DNA of 64,000 nucleotides from positions 19,003,563 to 19,067,562 of the forward strand of contig OU744447.1 in NCBI GenBank assembly GCA_916610825.1, given 5' to 3'. The notes under the pieces are model-generated. The model saw nothing but the letters and a program-made list of their open reading frames with translations, searched no databases and was not told where the DNA came from. This stretch comes from Haliclystus octoradiatus. Lineage: Eukaryota; Cnidaria; Staurozoa; Stauromedusae; Haliclystidae. Shown piece after piece: positions 51,635 through 63,780 of the stretch; position 1 is the first letter of the stretch, and each line of letters begins with the position of its first letter. Both the position numbers and the translations under genes were made by a program.

Positions 51635-52620
51635 CAGTCTATGTGCAGACTAGAGCGCAGTCTTCCTACGGTCTGCGTACAGTCTACATGCAGACTAGAC
51701 ATCAAACTATCACCAGTATACGTACATTCTACCTGCAGACTAGAGCACAGTCTTTCTACGATCTGCATACAGTCTACATGCAGACTAGACCCCAAACTAC
51801 CATCAATCTACGTAAAGTCTACATGCAGACTAGAGGCCAGTCTTCCTACGGTATGCATACAGTCTATGTGCAGACTAAACCCCAAACTATCACCATTCTA
51901 CGTACCGTGTACGTGCGGACTAGAGCCCAGTCTTCCTCTGAACTGCATACAGTCTACGCTTAGACTAGACCCAAAAATACCTACAGTCTGTATACCGTCT
52001 ACGTGCAGACAAGAGCCCAGTCTCCCCTTTAACAGCATACAGTCTACGTGTAGACTAGACCAAAAAATACCTACCGTCTGTATACAGTCTACGTGCAGAC
52101 AAGAGCCCAGTCTCCCCTTTAACAGCATACAGTCTACGTGTAGACTAGACCCAAAAATACGTACAGTCTGCATACAGTCTAGGTGCAGACTAGATCCCAG
52201 TCTTCCCATGAACTGCATACAGTCTACGTGTAGACTAGACGTAAACTTCCAAACAGTCTTTAAAAAATCTACGTGCAGACTAGAGGCCTGTCTTCCTAAG
52301 GTCTGCATATAGTCTGCGTGCAGACTAGACCCCAAACTACCATCAGTCTACGTACAGTGTACGTGCAGATTAGAGCCCAGTCTTCCTCTGAACTGCATAC
52401 AGTCTACGCTTAGACTAGACCCAAAAATACCTACAGTCTGCATACAGTCTTCGTGAAGACTAGAGCCCAGTCTCCCCTTTAACAGCATACAGGCTACAAG
52501 TAGACTAGACCCAAAAATACTTACAGTCTGCATGCAGTCTAGGTGCAGACTAGAGCCCAGTCTTCCCATGAACTGCATACAGTCTACGTGTAGACTAGAC
52601 CCAAAAATACCATCTGCATT
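51635..52620 (+). repeat. U22 unit, copy 3
   Basis: 986 bp, with the variant 41-bp monomer (ATACCATCTGCATT) at 52580-52620. It opens the third copy of the 15.8-kb super-order series. Confidence 0.88.
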
Positions 52621-55600
52621 CAGTCTATGTGCAGACTAGAGCGCAGTCTTCCTACGGTCTGCGTACAGTCTACATGCAGACTAGACATCAAACTATCACC
52701 AGTATACCTACATTCTATCTGCAGACTAGAGCACAGTCTTTCTACGATCTGCATACAGTCTACATGCAGACTAGACCCCAAACTACCATCAATCTACGTA
52801 CAGTCTACGTGCATACTAGAGGCCAGTCTTCCCATGAACTGCATACAGTCTACGTGTAGATTAGACCCAAAACTTCCCAACAGTCTGCATAAAATCTACG
52901 TGCAGATTAGAGCCCTGTCTTCCTAAGGTCTGCATATAGTCTGTGTGCAGACTAGACCCCAAACTACCATCAGTCTACGTATATTTTATCTGCAGACTAG
53001 ACCACAGTCTTCCTACGATCTGCATACAGTCTACATGCAGACTAAACCCCAAACTACCATCAATCTACGTACAGTCTACGTGCATACTAGAGGCCAGTCT
53101 TCGTACGGTCTGAATACAGTCTACGTGCAGACTAGAGTCCAGTCTTCCCATGAACTGCATACAGTCTACGTGTCGACTAAACCCAAAAATACCAACAGTC
53201 TGCATACAGTCTACGTGCAGACTAGAGCCCAGTCTCCCCTTTAACAACATAAAGTCTACAAGTAGATTAGACCCAAAAATACCTACAGTCTCCATAGAAT
53301 CTAGGTGCAGACTAGACCCCAGTCTTCCCATGATTTGCATACAGTCTACATGTAGATTAGACCAAAAATTTCCCAAAAGTCTGCATAAAATCTACGTGCA
53401 GACTAGAGCCCTGTGTTCCTAAGGTATGCATATAGTCTGCGTGCAGACTAGATCCCAAACTACCATCAGTCTACGTACATTCTATCTGCAGACTAGACCA
53501 CAGTCTTCCTACGGTATGCATACAGTCTATGTGCAGACTAGACCCCAACTATCACCAGTCTACGTAAAGTATACGTGAAGACTAGAGCCTAGTGTTCCCC
53601 CAAACGTCATACAGTCTACGTGTAGACTAGAGCCCGGTCTCCCCTTTAACTGCATACAGTCTACGTGTAGACTAGACCCAAAATACCAACAGTCTGCATG
53701 CAGTCTACGTGCAGACTAGAGCCCAGTCTCTCCTTTAACTGCATACAGTCTACGTGTAGACTAGACCCAAAAATACCTACAGTCTGCATACGGCCTACGT
53801 GCAGACTATAGCCCAGTCTTCCCATGAACTGCATACAGTCCATTTGTAGACTAGACCCAAAATACCAATTGTCTGCATACAGTCTATGTGCAGATTAGAG
53901 CCCAGTCTTCCTACGGTCTGCATATAGTCTACGTGCAGAGTAGACTCCAAACTATCACCAGCATACGTACAATTTACATGCAGACTAGAGCACAGTCTTC
54001 CTACGGTCTGCATACAGTCTACGTGCAGACTAGACCAAAAACTTCCCAACAGTCTGCATAAAATCTACGTGCAGACTAGAGCCCTGTCTTCCTAAGATCT
54101 TCATATAGTCTGCGTGCAGACTAGACCCCAAACTACCATCAGTCTACGTACAGTCTACGTGCAGATTAGAGCCCAGTCTTCCTACGGTCTGCATATAGTC
54201 TACGTGCAGATTAGAGCCCAGTCTTCCTACGGTCTGCATATAGTCTACGTGCAGAGTAGACTCCAAACTATCACCAGCATACGTACAATTTACATGCAGA
54301 CTAGAGCACAGTCTTCCTACGGTCTGCATACAGTCTACGTGCAGACTAAACCCCAAACTACTATCAGTCTACGTACAGTATACGTGCAGACTAGCGGCCA
54401 GTCTTCCTACGGTATGCATATAGTCTGAGTGCAGACTAGACCCCAAACTACCATCAGTCTATGTACAGTCTACGTGCAGATTAGAGCCCAGTCTTCCTCT
54501 GAACTGCATACAGTCTACGTGTAGACTAAACCCAAAAATACCTACAGTCTGCATACAGTCTATTACAGACTAGAGCCCAGTCTTCCCATGAACTGCATAC
54601 AGTCTACGTGTAGACTAGACCCAAAACTTCCCAACAGTCTGCATAAAATCTACCTGTAGACTAGAGCCCAAACTACCATCAGTCTACGTACAGTCTTCCT
54701 CTGAACTGCATGCAGTCTACGTGTCGAATAGACCAAAAAATACCAACAGTCTGCATACAGTCTACGTACAGACTAGAGCCCAGTCTCCCCTTTAACAGCA
54801 TACAGTCTACAAGTAGACTAGACCCAAAAATACCTACAGTCTGCATACAGTCTAGGTGCAGACTAGAGCCCAGTCTTCCCATGAACTGCATACAGTCCAC
54901 GTGTAGACTAGACCCAAAAATACCTACAGTCTGCATACCGTCTACGTGCAGACTAGAGACCAGTCTTCCCATGAACTGCATACAGTCTACCTGTAGACTA
55001 GACCCAAAAATACCTACCGTCTGTATACAGTCTACGTGCAGACAAGAGCCCAGTCTCCCCTTTAACAGCATACAGTCTACGTGTAGACTAGACCCAAAAA
55101 TACCTACAGTCTGCATACAGTCTAGGTGCAGACTAGAGCCCAGTCTCCACTTTAACAGCATACAATCTACAAGTAGACTAGACCCAAAAATACCTACAGT
55201 CTGCATACAGTCTACGTGCAGACTAGAGCCTGGTCTTCCCATGAACTGCATACAGTCTACGTGTAGACTAGACCAAAAACTTCCCAACAGTCTGCATAAA
55301 ATCTACGTGCAGACTAGAGCCCTGTCTTCCTAAGATCTTCATATAGTCTGCGTGCAGACTAGACCCCAAACTACCATCAGTCTACGTACAGTCTACGTGC
55401 AGATTAGAGCCCAGTCTTCCTACGGTCTGCATATAGTCTATGTGCAGATTAGAGCCCAGTCTTCCTACGGTCTGCATATAGTCTACGTGCAGAGTAGACT
55501 CCAAACTATCACCAGCATACGTACAATTTACATGCAGACTAGAGCACAGTCTTCCTACGGTCTGCATACAGTCTACGTGCAGACTAAACCCCAAACTACT

Positions 55601-56265
55601 ATCAGTCTACGTACAGTATACGTGCAGACTAGCGGCCAGTCTTCCTACGGTATGCATATAGTCTGAGTGCAGACTAGACCCCAAACTACCATCAGTCTAT
55701 GTACAGTCTACGTGCAGATTAGAGCCCAGTCTTCCTCTGAACTGCATACAGTCTACGTGTAGACTAAACCCAAAAATACCTACAGTCTGCATACAGTCTA
55801 TTACAGACTAGAGCCCAGTCTTCCCATGAACTGCATACAGTCTACGTGTAGACTAGACCCAAAACTTCCCAACAGTCTGCATAAAATCTACCTGTAGACT
55901 AGAGCCCAAACTACCATCAGTCTACGTACAGTCTTCCTCTGAACTGCATGCAGTCTACGTGTCGAATAGACCAAAAAATACCAACAGTCTGCATACAGTC
56001 TACGTACAGACTAGAGCCCAGTCTCCCCTTTAACAGCATACAGTCTACAAGTAGACTAGACCCAAAAATACCTACAGTCTGCATACAGTCTAGGTGCAGA
56101 CTAGAGCCCAGTCTTCCCATGAACTGCATACAGTCCACGTGTAGACTAGACCCAAAAATACCTACAGTCTGCATACCGTCTACGTGCAGACTAGAGACCA
56201 GTCTTCCCATGAACTGCATACAGTCTACGTGTAGACTAGACACAAAAATACCAACAGTCTGCATA
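52621..56265 (+). repeat. L block, 3,645 bp, locally amplified
   Basis: It follows 18930-20339 up to 54,030, then has an inserted U27 M17-M19 stretch, then two tandem 1,238-bp copies of L-type material with half monomers at 54691-54712 and 55929-55950. A U27 M11-M16 stretch is spliced in at about 54.99-55.26 kb. Confidence 0.84.
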
Positions 56266-56498
56266 CAGTCTATGTGCAGACTAGAGCGCAGTCTTCCTAC
56301 GATCTGCGTACAGTCTACATGCAGACTAAAAGTCAAACTATCACCAGTATACGTACATTCTGCCTGAAGACTAGAGCACAGTCTTTCTACGATCTGCATA
56401 CAGTCTACATGCAGACTAGTCACAAACTACCATCAATCTACGTACAGTCTACGTGCAGACTGGAGGCCCTTCTTCCTACGGTATGCATACAGTCTATG
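54023..56498 (+). repeat. 1,238-bp tandem duplication
   Basis: About 54,023-55,260 repeats at 55,261-56,498 for much of its length (offset 1,238). The clearest match is 54.02-54.99 kb against 55.26-56.23 kb. By eye I found one single-base difference in that stretch (54200 C, 55440-region T), so the event is very recent or an assembly effect. The outer limits are approximate. Confidence 0.8.
54151..54240 (+). repeat. Single-monomer tandem duplication
   Basis: Two successive 45-bp monomers differ only in their first base (C/T), breaking the A/B order (both type A, with GATTAGAGCCC). The equivalent pair at 55389-55478 differs further by one C-to-T change. Confidence 0.88.
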
Positions 56499-57725
56499 TG
56501 CAGACTAGACCCCAAACTATCACCAGTCTACGTACCGTGTACGTGCAGACTAGAGCCAAGTCTTCCTCTGAACTACATACATTCTACGTGTCGACTAAAC
56601 CCAAAAATACCAACAGTCTGCATACAGTCTACGTGCAGAGTAGGGCCCAGTCTCCCCTTTTACAGCATACAGTCTACAAGTAGACTAGACCCCAAACTAC
56701 CATCAGTCTACGTACAGTCTTCGTGCAGACTAGAGCCCATTCTTCCTCTGAACTGCATACAGTCTACGTGTTGACTAGACCCAAAATTACCTACAGTCTG
56801 CATACGGCCTACGTGCAGACTATAGCCCAGTCTTCCCATGAACTGCATACAGTCCATTTGTAGACTAGACCCAAAATACCAATTGTCTGCATACAGTCTA
56901 TGTGCAGACTAGAGCCCAGTCTTCCTACGGTCTGCATATAGTCTACGTGCAGAGTAGACTCCAAACTATCACCAGCATACGTACAATTTACATGCAGACT
57001 AGAGCACAGTCTTCCTACGGTCTGCATACAGTCTACGTGCAGACTAAACCCCAAACTACTATCAGTCTACGTACAGTATACGTGCAGACTAGCGGCCAGT
57101 CTTCCTACGGTATGCATATAGTCTGAGTGCAGACTAGACCCCACACTACCATCAGTCTATGTACAGTCTACGTGCAGATTAGAGCCCAGTCTTCCTCTGA
57201 ACTGCATACAGTCTACGTGTAGACTAAACCCAAAAATACCTACAGTCTGCATACAGTCTATTACAGACTAGAGCCCAGTCTTCCCATGAACTGCATACAG
57301 TCTACGTGTAGACTAGACCCAAAACTTCCCAACAGTCTGCATAAAATCTACCTGCAGACTAGAGCCCAAACTACCATCAGTCTACGTACAGTCTTCCTCT
57401 GAACTGCATGCAGTCTACGTGTCGAATAGACCAAAAAATACCAACAGTCTGCATACAGTCTACGTACAGACTAGAGCCCAGTCTCCCCTTTAACAGCATA
57501 CAGTCTACAAGTAGACTAGACCCAAAAATACCTACAGTCTGCATACAGTCTAGGTGCAGACTAGAGCCCAGTCTTCCCATGAACTGCATACAGTCCACGT
57601 GTAGACTAGACCCAAAAATACCTACAGTCTGCATACCGTCTACGTGCAGACTAGAGACCAGTCTTCCCATGAACTGCATACAGTCTACGTGTAGACTAGA
57701 CACAAAAATACCAACAGTCTGCATA
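56266..57725 (+). repeat. 1,460-bp tandem unit of S14 plus L material
   Basis: It starts as S14, but near 56,81 kb jumps back into L-block sequence (CGGCCTACGTGCAGACTATAGCC). It contains the half monomer at 57389-57410 and reaches the next S14 at 57726. Confidence 0.85.
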
Positions 57726-58354
57726 CAGTCTATGTGCAGACTAGAGCGCAGTCTTCCTACGATCTGCGTACAGTCTACATGCAGACTAAAAGTCAAACTA
57801 TCACCAGTATACGTACATTCTGCCTGAAGACTAGAGCACAGTCTTTCTACGATCTGCATACAGTCTACATGCAGACTAGTCACAAACTACCATCAATCTA
57901 CGTACAGTCTACGTGCAGACTGGAGGCCCTTCTTCCTACGGTATGCATACAGTCTATGTGCAGACTAGACCCCAAACTATCACCAGTCTACGTACCGTGT
58001 ACGTGCAGACTAGAGCCAAGTCTTCCTCTGAACTACATACATTCTACGTGTCGACTAAACCCAAAAATACCAACAGTCTGCATACAGTCTACGTGCAGAG
58101 TAGGGCCCAGTCTCCCCTTTTACAGCATACAGTCTACAAGTAGACTAGACCCCAAACTACCATCAGTCTACGTACAGTCTTCGTGCAGACTAGAGCCCAT
58201 TCTTCCTCTGAACTGCATACAGTCTACGTGTTGACTAGACCCAAAATTACCTACAGTCTGCATACAGTCTAGGTGCAGACTAGAGCCCAGTCTTCCAATG
58301 AACTGCATACAGTCTACGTGTAGACTAGACCCAAAAACACCAACAGTCTGCATA
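57726..58354 (+). repeat. S14 unit, copy 4
   Basis: 629 bp, matching 31885-32513 at an offset of 25,841 bp. Confidence 0.87.
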
Positions 58355-59569
58355 CAGTCTATGTGCAGACTAGAGCGCAGTCTTCCTACGGTTTGCGTAC
58401 AGTCTACATGCAGACTAGACCTCAAACTATCACCAGTATACGTACATTCTACCTGCAGACTAGAGCACAGCCATTCTATGATCTGCATACAGTCTACAGG
58501 CAGACTAGACCAAAAACTACCATAAATCTACGTACAGTCTACGTGCAGACTAGAGGCCAGTCTTCCTACGGTATGCATACAGTGTATGTGCAGACTAGAC
58601 CCCAAACTGTCACAAGTCTACGTACCGTGTACGTGCAGACTAGAGCCCAGTCTTCCTTTGAACTGCTTACAGTCTACGTGTAGACTGGACCAAAAAATAC
58701 CAATGGTCTGCATACAGTCTACGTGTAGACTAGACCCAAAACTACCAACAGTCTTCATACAGGCTACGTACAGACAAGGGCCCAGTCTCCCCTTTAACAG
58801 CATACAGTCTACCTGTAGACTAGACCCAAAAATACCTACCGTCTGTATACAGTCTACGTGCAGACAAGAGCCCAGTCTCCCCTTTAACAGCATACAGTCT
58901 ACGTGTAGACTAGACCCAAAAATACCTACAGTCTGCATACGGTCTAGGTGCAGACTAGAGCCCAGTCTCCCCTTTAACAGCATACAATCTACAAGTAGAC
59001 TAGACCCAAAAATACCTACAGTCTGCATACAGTCTACGTGCAGACTAGAGCCTGGTCTTCCCATGAACTGCATACAGTCTACGTGTAGACTAGACCAAAA
59101 ACTTCCCAACAGTCTGCATAAAATCTACGTGCAGACTAGAGCCCTGTCTTCCTAAGATCTTCATATAGTCTGCGTGCAGACTAGACCCCAAACTACCATC
59201 AGTCTACGTACAGTCTACGTGCAGATTAGAGCCCAGTCTTCCTTTGAACTGCATACAGTCTACGTGTCGACTAAACCCAAAACTACCAACAGTCTGCATA
59301 CAGTCTTCGTGCAAACTAGAGCCCAGTCTCCCCTTTAACAGCATACAATCTACAAGTAGACCAGACCCAAAATAACTACAGTCTGCATACAGTCTAGGTG
59401 CAGACTAGAGTCCAGTCTTCCTCTGAACTGCATACAGTCTACGTGTTGACTAGACCCAAAATTACCTACAGTCTGCATACAGTCTAGGTGCAGACTAGAG
59501 CCCAGTCTTCCAATGAACTGCATACAGTCTACGTGTAGACTAGACCCAAAAATACCAACAGTCTGCATA
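58355..59569 (+). repeat. U27 unit, 1,215 bp (one-base deletion)
   Basis: 27 monomers. One A is missing in the run at about 59368-59372 (CCAGACCCAAAATAAC against five A elsewhere), which moves the offset to the 32.5-kb copy from 25,841 to 25,840 bp. Confidence 0.88.
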
Positions 59570-60380
59570 CAGTCTATGTGCAGACTAGAGCGCAGTCTCC
59601 CCTTTAACAGCATACAGTCTACCTGTAGACTAGACCCAAAAATACCTACCGTCTGTATACAGTCTACGTGCAGACAAGAGCCCAGTCTCCCCTTTAACAG
59701 CATACAGTCTACGTGTAGACTAGACCCAAAAATACCTACAGTCTGCATACGGTCTAGGTGCAGACTAGAGCCCAGTCTCCCCTTTAACAGCATACAATCT
59801 ACAAGTAGACTAGACCCAAAAATACCTACAGTCTGCATACAGTCTACGTGCAGACTAGAGCCTGGTCTTCCCATGAACTGCATACAGTCTACGTGTAGAC
59901 TAGACCAAAAACTTCCCAACAGTCTGCATAAAATCTACGTGCAGACTAGAGCCCTGTCTTCCTAAGATCTTCATATAGTCTGCGTGCAGACTAGACCCCA
60001 AACTACCATCAGTCTACGTACAGTCTACGTGCAGATTAGAGCCCAGTCTTCCTTTGAACTGCATACAGTCTATGTGTCGACTAAACCCAAAACTACCAAC
60101 AGTCTGCATACAGTCTTCGTGCAAACTAGAGCCCAGTCTCCCCTTTAACAGCATACAATCTACAAGTAGACCAGACCCAAAAATAACTACAGTCTGCATA
60201 CAGTCTAGGTGCAGACTAGAGTCCAGTCTTCCTCTGAACTGCATACAGTCTACGTGTTGACTAGACCCAAAATTACCTACAGTCTGCATACAGTCTAGGT
60301 GCAGACTAGAGCCCAGTCTTCCAATGAACTGCATACAGTCTACGTGTAGACTAGACCCAAAAATACCAACAGTCTGCATA
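59570..60380 (+). repeat. U18 unit, copy 3 (M1/M10 fusion)
   Basis: 811 bp, with the fusion monomer at 59570-59614. Confidence 0.88.
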
Positions 60381-61776
60381 CAGTCTATGTGCAGACTAGA
60401 GCGCAGTCTTCCTACGGTCTGCGTACAGTCTACATGCAGACTAGACATCAAACTATCACCAGTATACGTACATTCTACCTGCAGACTAGAGCACAGCCAT
60501 TCTACGATCTGCATACAGTCTACAGGCAGACTAGACCAAAAACTACCATAAATCTACGTACAGTCTACGTGCAGACTAGAGGCCAGTCTTCCTACGGTAT
60601 GCATACAGTGTATGTGCAGACTAGACCCCAAACTGTCACAAGTCTACGTACCGTGTACGTGCAGACTAGAGCCCAGTCTTCCTTTGAACTGCTTACAGTC
60701 TACGTGTAGACTGGACCAAAAAATACCAATGGTCTGCATACAGTCTACGTGTAGATTAGACCCAAAATTACCAACAGTCTTCATACAGGCTACGTACAGA
60801 CAAGGGCCCAGTCTCCCCTTTAACAGCATACAGTCTACCTGTAGACTAGACCCAAAAATACCTACCGTCTGTATACAGTCTACGTGCAGACAAGAGCCCA
60901 GTCTCCCCTTTAACAGCATACAGTCTACGTGTAGACTAGACCCAAAAATACCTACAGTCTGCATACAGTCTAGGTGCAGACTAGAGCCCAGTCTCCCCTT
61001 TAACAGCATACAATCTACAAGTAGACTAGACCCAAAAATACCTACAGTCTGCATACAGTCTACGTGCAGACTAGAGCCTGGTCTTCCCATGAACTGCATA
61101 CAGTCTACGTGTAGACTAGACCAAAAACTTCCCAACAGTCTGCATAAAATCTACGTGCAGACTAGAGCCCTGTCTTCCTAAGATCTTCATATAGTCTGCG
61201 TGCAGACTAGACCCCAAACTACCATCAGTCTACGTACAGTCTACGTGCAGATTAGAGCCCAGTCTTCCTTTGATCTGCATACAGTCTACGTGTCGACTAA
61301 ACCCAAAACTACCAACAGTCTGCATACAGTCTTCGTGCAGACTAGAGCCCAGTCTCCCCTTTAACAGCATACAATCTACAAGTAGACTAGACCCAAAAAT
61401 ACCTACAGTCTGCATACAGTCTAGGTGCAGACTAGAGCCCAGTCTTCCTCTGAACTGCATACAGTCTACGTGTTGACTAGACCCAAAATTACCTACAGTC
61501 TGCATACAGTCTAGGTGCAGACAAGAGCCCAGTCTCCCCTTTAACAGCATACAATCTACAAGTAGACTAGACCCAAAAATACCTACAGTCTGCATACAGT
61601 CTAGGCGCAGACTAGAGTCCAGTCTTCCTCTGAACTGCATAGAGTCTACGTGTTGACTAGACCCAAAATTACCTACAGTCTGCATACAGTCTAGGTGCAG
61701 ACTAGAGCCCAGTCTTCCAATGAACTGCATACAGTCTACGTGTAGACAAGACCCAAAAATACCAACAGTCTGCATA
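60381..61776 (+). repeat. U27 unit plus four monomers, 1,396 bp
   Basis: U27 (1,216 bp) plus exactly 180 bp: the M22-M25 set appears twice (about 61.33-61.68 kb). The second copy has diagnostic changes (GACAAGAGCCC, AGGCGCAG, GCATAGAGTC) also seen at 28.14-28.28 kb. Confidence 0.87.
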
Positions 61777-62992
61777 CAGTCTATGTGCAGACTAGAGCGC
61801 AGTCTTCCTACAGTCTGCGTACAGTCTACATGCAGACTAGACATCAAACTATCACCAGTATACGTACATTCTACCTGCAGACTAGAGCACAGCCATTCTA
61901 CGATCTGCGTACAGTCTACAGGCAGACTAGACCAAAAACTACCATAAATCTACGTACAGTCTTAGTGCAGACTAGAGGCCAGTCTTCCTACGGTATGCAT
62001 ACAGTGTATGTGCAGACTAGACCCCAAACTGTCACAAGTCTACGTACCGTGTACGTGCAAACTAGAGCCCAGTCTTCCTTTGAACTGCTTACAGTCTACG
62101 TGTAGACTGGACCAAAAAATACCAATGGTCTGCATACAGTCTACGTGTAGACTAGACCCAAAATTACCAACAGTCTTCATACAGGCTACGTACAGACAAG
62201 GGCCCAGTCTCCCCTTTAACAGCATACAGTCTACCTGTAGACTAGACCCAAAAATACCTACCGTCTGTATACAGTCTACGTGCAGACAAGAGCCCAGTCT
62301 CCCCTTTAACAGCATACAGTCTACGTGTAGACTAGACCCAAAAATACCTTCAGTCTGCATACAGTCTAGGTGCAGACTACAGCCCAGTCTCCCCTTTAAC
62401 AGCATACAATCTACAGGTAGACTAGACCCAAAAATACCTACAGTCTGCATACAGTCTACGTGCAGACTAGAGCCTGGTCTTCCCATGAACTGCATACAGT
62501 CTACGTGTAGACTAGACCAAAAACTTCCCAACAGTCTGCATAAAATCTACGTGCAGACTAGAGCCCTGTCTTCCTAAGATCTTCATATAGTCTGCGTGCA
62601 GACTAGACCCCAAACTACCATCAGTCTACGTACAGTCTACGTGCAGATTAGAGCCCAATCTTCCTTTGATCTGCATACAGTCTACGTGTCGACTAAACCC
62701 AAAACTACCAACAGTCTGCATACAGTCTTCGTGCAGACTAGAGCCCAGTCTCCCCTTTAACAGCATACAATCTACAAGTAGACTAGACCCAAAAATACCT
62801 ACAGTCTGCATACAGTCTAGGTGCAGACTAGAGCCCAGTCTTCCTCTGAACTGCATACAGTCTACGTGTTGACTAGACCCAAAATTACCTACAGTCTGCA
62901 TACAGTCTAGGTGCAGACTAGAGCCCAGTCTTTCAATGAACTGCATACAGTCTACGTGTAGACTAGAACCAAAAATACCAACAGTCTGCATA
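61777..62992 (+). repeat. U27 unit, 1,216 bp (reference copy)
   Basis: I read this copy monomer by monomer: 26 of 45 bp and one (M17, with CCAAAAACTTCCC) of 46 bp. Types alternate A/B except at M8-M9, which are both type B. M4 carries ATAAATC, M10 carries GACAAGGGCCC, M18 starts AAATCT and M19 starts TAGTCTGCG. Confidence 0.92.
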
Positions 62993-63780
62993 CAGTCTAT
63001 TTGCAGACTAGAGCGCAGTCTTCCTACGATCTGCATACAGTCTACAGGCAGACTAGACCAAAAACTACCATAAATCTACGTACAGTCTACGTGCAGACTA
63101 GAGGCCAGTCTTCCTACGGTATGCATACAGTGTATGTGCAGACTAGACCCCAAACTGTCACAAGTCTACGTACCGTGTACGTGCAGACTAGAGCCCAGTC
63201 TTCCTTTGAACTGCTTACACTCTACGTGTAGACTGGACCAAAAAATACCAATGGTCTGCATACAGTCTACGTGTAGACTAGACCCAAAATTACCAACAGT
63301 CTTCATACAGGCTACGTACAGACAAGGGCCCAGTCTCCCCTTTAACAGCATACAGTCTACCTGTAGACTAGACCCAAAACTTCCCAACAGTCTGCATAAA
63401 ATCTACCTGCAGACTAGAGCCCAAACTACCATCAGTCTACGTACAGTCTTCCTCTGAACTGCATGCAGTCTACGTGTCGAATAGACCAAAAAATACCAAC
63501 AGTCTGCATACAGTCTACGTACAGACTAGAGCCCAGTCTCCCCTTTAACAGCATACAGTCTACAAGTAGACTAGACCCAAAAATACCTACAGTCTGCATA
63601 CAGTCTAGGTGCAGACTAGAGCCCAGTCTTCCCATGAACTGCATACAGTCCACGTGTAGACTAGACCCAAAAATACCTACAGTCTGCATACCGTCTACGT
63701 GCAGACTAGAGACCAGTCTTCCCATGAACTGCATACAGTCTACGTGTAGACTAGACACAAAAATACCAACAGTCTGCATA
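62993..63780 (+). repeat. 18-unit chimeric block (M1/M3 fusion, L tail)
   Basis: 788 bp. The first monomer starts as M1 (with TATTTGCAG) and ends as M3 (TACGATCTGCATA), so M2 is missing. M4-M11 of U27 follow. Near 63,38 kb it switches to L-block sequence with the half monomer at 63444-63465. Confidence 0.84.

Noticed and set aside
54023-58270. Treating the near-identical tandem copies as certain biology
   Set aside because: Nearly identical adjacent copies in a satellite are also what a mis-assembly would give. I report them as seen in the sequence but cannot exclude an assembly cause without reads.
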